Shown in pieces: positions 51,093 through 52,534 of a DNA stretch of 52,534 nucleotides. The DNA is from Phycisphaeraceae bacterium. GTDB lineage: Bacteria > Planctomycetota > Phycisphaerae > Phycisphaerales > Phycisphaeraceae. Under the pieces are notes generated by a model, which was not told where the DNA came from, did no database searches, and saw only the letters and a program-made list of their open reading frames with translations. Numbering within the stretch: position 1 is the first letter of the stretch; each line of letters starts with the position of its first letter. The DNA lies in contig JAHQVV010000198.1 in assembly GCA_019634195.1 (NCBI GenBank), forward strand, positions 1-52,534, read 5' to 3'. Position numbers and translations under genes: made by a program.

Positions 51093-51629
51093 ATGAAGTA
51101 CAAATGCGACAAGTGCGACCGCCCGGCGACCTACCACGCGGTAGAGATCGTCAAGGGCAAGAAGATCGAGAAGCACCTTTGCGATCAACACGCCGCCGAG
51201 GACGGCATGGGCATCAAATCCGCGCACGCGCCGATCAACGAGTTGCTGACGAATTTCGTCAAAGCAACCGGCTCCGAGAAGCCCGCGGCCTCGCTGGATC
51301 TGGCCTGCCAGGACTGTGGGCTGAGCTTCAGCGAGTTCCGTGATAAGTCGCTGCTGGGGTGCCCGGGGTGTTACGCCGCGTTTGAGGCCCCACTCAGCAG
51401 CCTGCTGGAGCGGGCCCACGAAGGCGGCAGCCACCACATCGGCAAGACCCCACGCCGTGGCGGCGGGGCGGGCGAGCAGCGGCAGCTCCAGATCACGCGC
51501 ATCCGCAAACGCCTCGACGACGCGGTCGAGGCGGAGGACTACGAACTGGCCGCCCAGCTCCGCGATGACCTGTCCGAACTCGAGGCCGGTAGCGGCGGCG
51601 GCAATCCTGGGAGCGGGGGGGCGGCATGA
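51093..51629 (+). CDS. mcsA: McsA-like protein (zinc fingers plus UvrB/UvrC motif), activator of protein-arginine kinase
   Basis: CDKCDRPA..CDQHAA, CQDCGLSFSEFRDKSLLGCPGCYAAF, C-terminal UVR helix 'LDDAVEAEDYELAAQLRDDLSELE'; followed by a guanido kinase. Confidence 0.88.
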   Translation: MKYKCDKCDRPATYHAVEIVKGKKIEKHLCDQHAAEDGMGIKSAHAPINELLTNFVKATGSEKPAASLDLACQDCGLSFSEFRDKSLLGCPGCYAAFEAPLSSLLERAHEGGSHHIGKTPRRGGGAGEQRQLQITRIRKRLDDAVEAEDYELAAQLRDDLSELEAGSGGGNPGSGGAA

Positions 51630-52534
51630 ACCTGCGCGGTATCAGCGATGGGGCGGGGGAGTGGCTGCGCGGGTCCGGGCCGCACAGCGATGTGGTGATC
51701 TCTTCGCGCGTCCGCCTGGCGCGGAACCTGGCGGGCTTCCCCTTTGTGAACCGGGCGAACCGTCGGCAGCGCTTTGAGGTGCTCGAAGCCTGCCGGTCGC
51801 AGGTACTCAGCAAACGCCTGTCCGAGAGCACGATCTGGGTCGATCTCGCGGAGAGCCCGGCCATCGATCGGCAGCTCCTGGTCGAACGCCACCTCATCTC
51901 CCGGGACCTGGCCAAACGCGCTACGGACATGCCGCGCGGCGTCGCGATCGCGGCGGACGAAACCTTCTCCGTCATGATCAACGAGGAAGACCACCTCCGC
52001 ATGCAGGTCCTGCGCAGTGGGATGCAGCTCGGCGACGCGCTGGCCCACATCGACCGCATCGACGACGCGTTGGAACAGAAGCTCGATTTCTCCTTCTCTA
52101 GACGCTTCGGCTACCTCACCGCCTGCCCGACCAACGTCGGCACGGGCATCCGCGTCAGCGTCATGATGCACCTGCCCGCGCTCAAGCTCACCGGCGAGAT
52201 CGAACGGGTCAAGCGCGCCGCCCGCGACATGCACCTGGCCGTACGCGGGCTCTTCGGCGAGGGCAGCGAGTCGCTCGGCGATCTCTTCCAGGTCTCCAAC
52301 CAAGCGACGCTCGGCCGGACCGAGAAGGAAATCCTCGAAGACTTCGAACGCACCATCATCCCGCAGATGATCGCGTATGAGCACCAGGCCAGGCAGGCCC
52401 TGATCCGCCAGCGCGAGAAACAACTGGATGACAAGATCTGGCGGGCCTGGGCGCTGCTGACCAACTCACGCGTCATGGGCACCGACGAGGCGTTGGGCCT
52501 GCTCAGCCACCTGCGCCTGGGCGTACACCTGGAC
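51626..52534 (+). CDS. mcsB: Protein-arginine kinase McsB (ATP:guanido phosphotransferase), 3' truncated by the window
   Basis: ATGA overlap with mcsA; translation MNLRGISDGAGEWLRGSGPHSDVVISSRVRLARNLAGFPF... matches the McsB N-terminus; frame open to the window end. Confidence 0.92.
   Translation, partial: MNLRGISDGAGEWLRGSGPHSDVVISSRVRLARNLAGFPFVNRANRRQRFEVLEACRSQVLSKRLSESTIWVDLAESPAIDRQLLVERHLISRDLAKRATDMPRGVAIAADETFSVMINEEDHLRMQVLRSGMQLGDALAHIDRIDDALEQKLDFSFSRRFGYLTACPTNVGTGIRVSVMMHLPALKLTGEIERVKRAARDMHLAVRGLFGEGSESLGDLFQVSNQATLGRTEKEILEDFERTIIPQMIAYEHQARQALIRQREKQLDDKIWRAWALLTNSRVMGTDEALGLLSHLRLGVHLD

Overview
GC-rich bacterial chromosome segment whose gene content (three sulfatases, RHS/LamG giant protein, duplicated groEL, mixed leaderless and Shine-Dalgarno starts) suggests a planctomycete, possibly Phycisphaerae; this assignment is an inference. 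The window starts inside a LamG-RHS/YD-repeat protein with an AT-rich divergent C-terminal tip, followed by a small co-transcribed ORF and a 26-bp perfect inverted-repeat element next to tRNA-Gly. Then come a chaperone block (fmdB-like, grpE, dnaJ, groEL1, groES, groEL2), an AGCS symporter, an amidohydrolase, gcvH, cysD-cysNC, a PPP phosphatase, a PgpH-like 7TM-HD protein, PhoH, a five-gene exopolysaccharide export/regulation operon (BY-kinase, ExeA-like ATPase, Wzz, Wza, sugar transferase), tRNA-Arg(TCG), sulfatases, pabB, ctaA-ctaB-ABC ATPase, citramalate synthase (cimA), PilZ, tRNA-Arg(ACG), larE, two more sulfatases and mcsA-mcsB (truncated by the window end). The strongest non-annotated signal is a complete isoleucine-type transcription attenuator upstream of cimA: sigma70-like promoter, 16-codon Ile-rich leader ORF MTATTPIIISITNPHR, and mutually exclusive antiterminator/terminator. 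Other signals: a repeated TANNNT-N6-ATG (leaderless) start architecture at six ORFs, a missed 42-aa membrane mini-ORF, a REP/BIME-like inverted pair, an orphan RHS tip and partner gene, an APS-kinase domain with altered catalytic motif, and a terminator wedged directly in front of dnaJ. All calls were made by eye from the sequence and supplied ORF translations; no database search or folding software was run.
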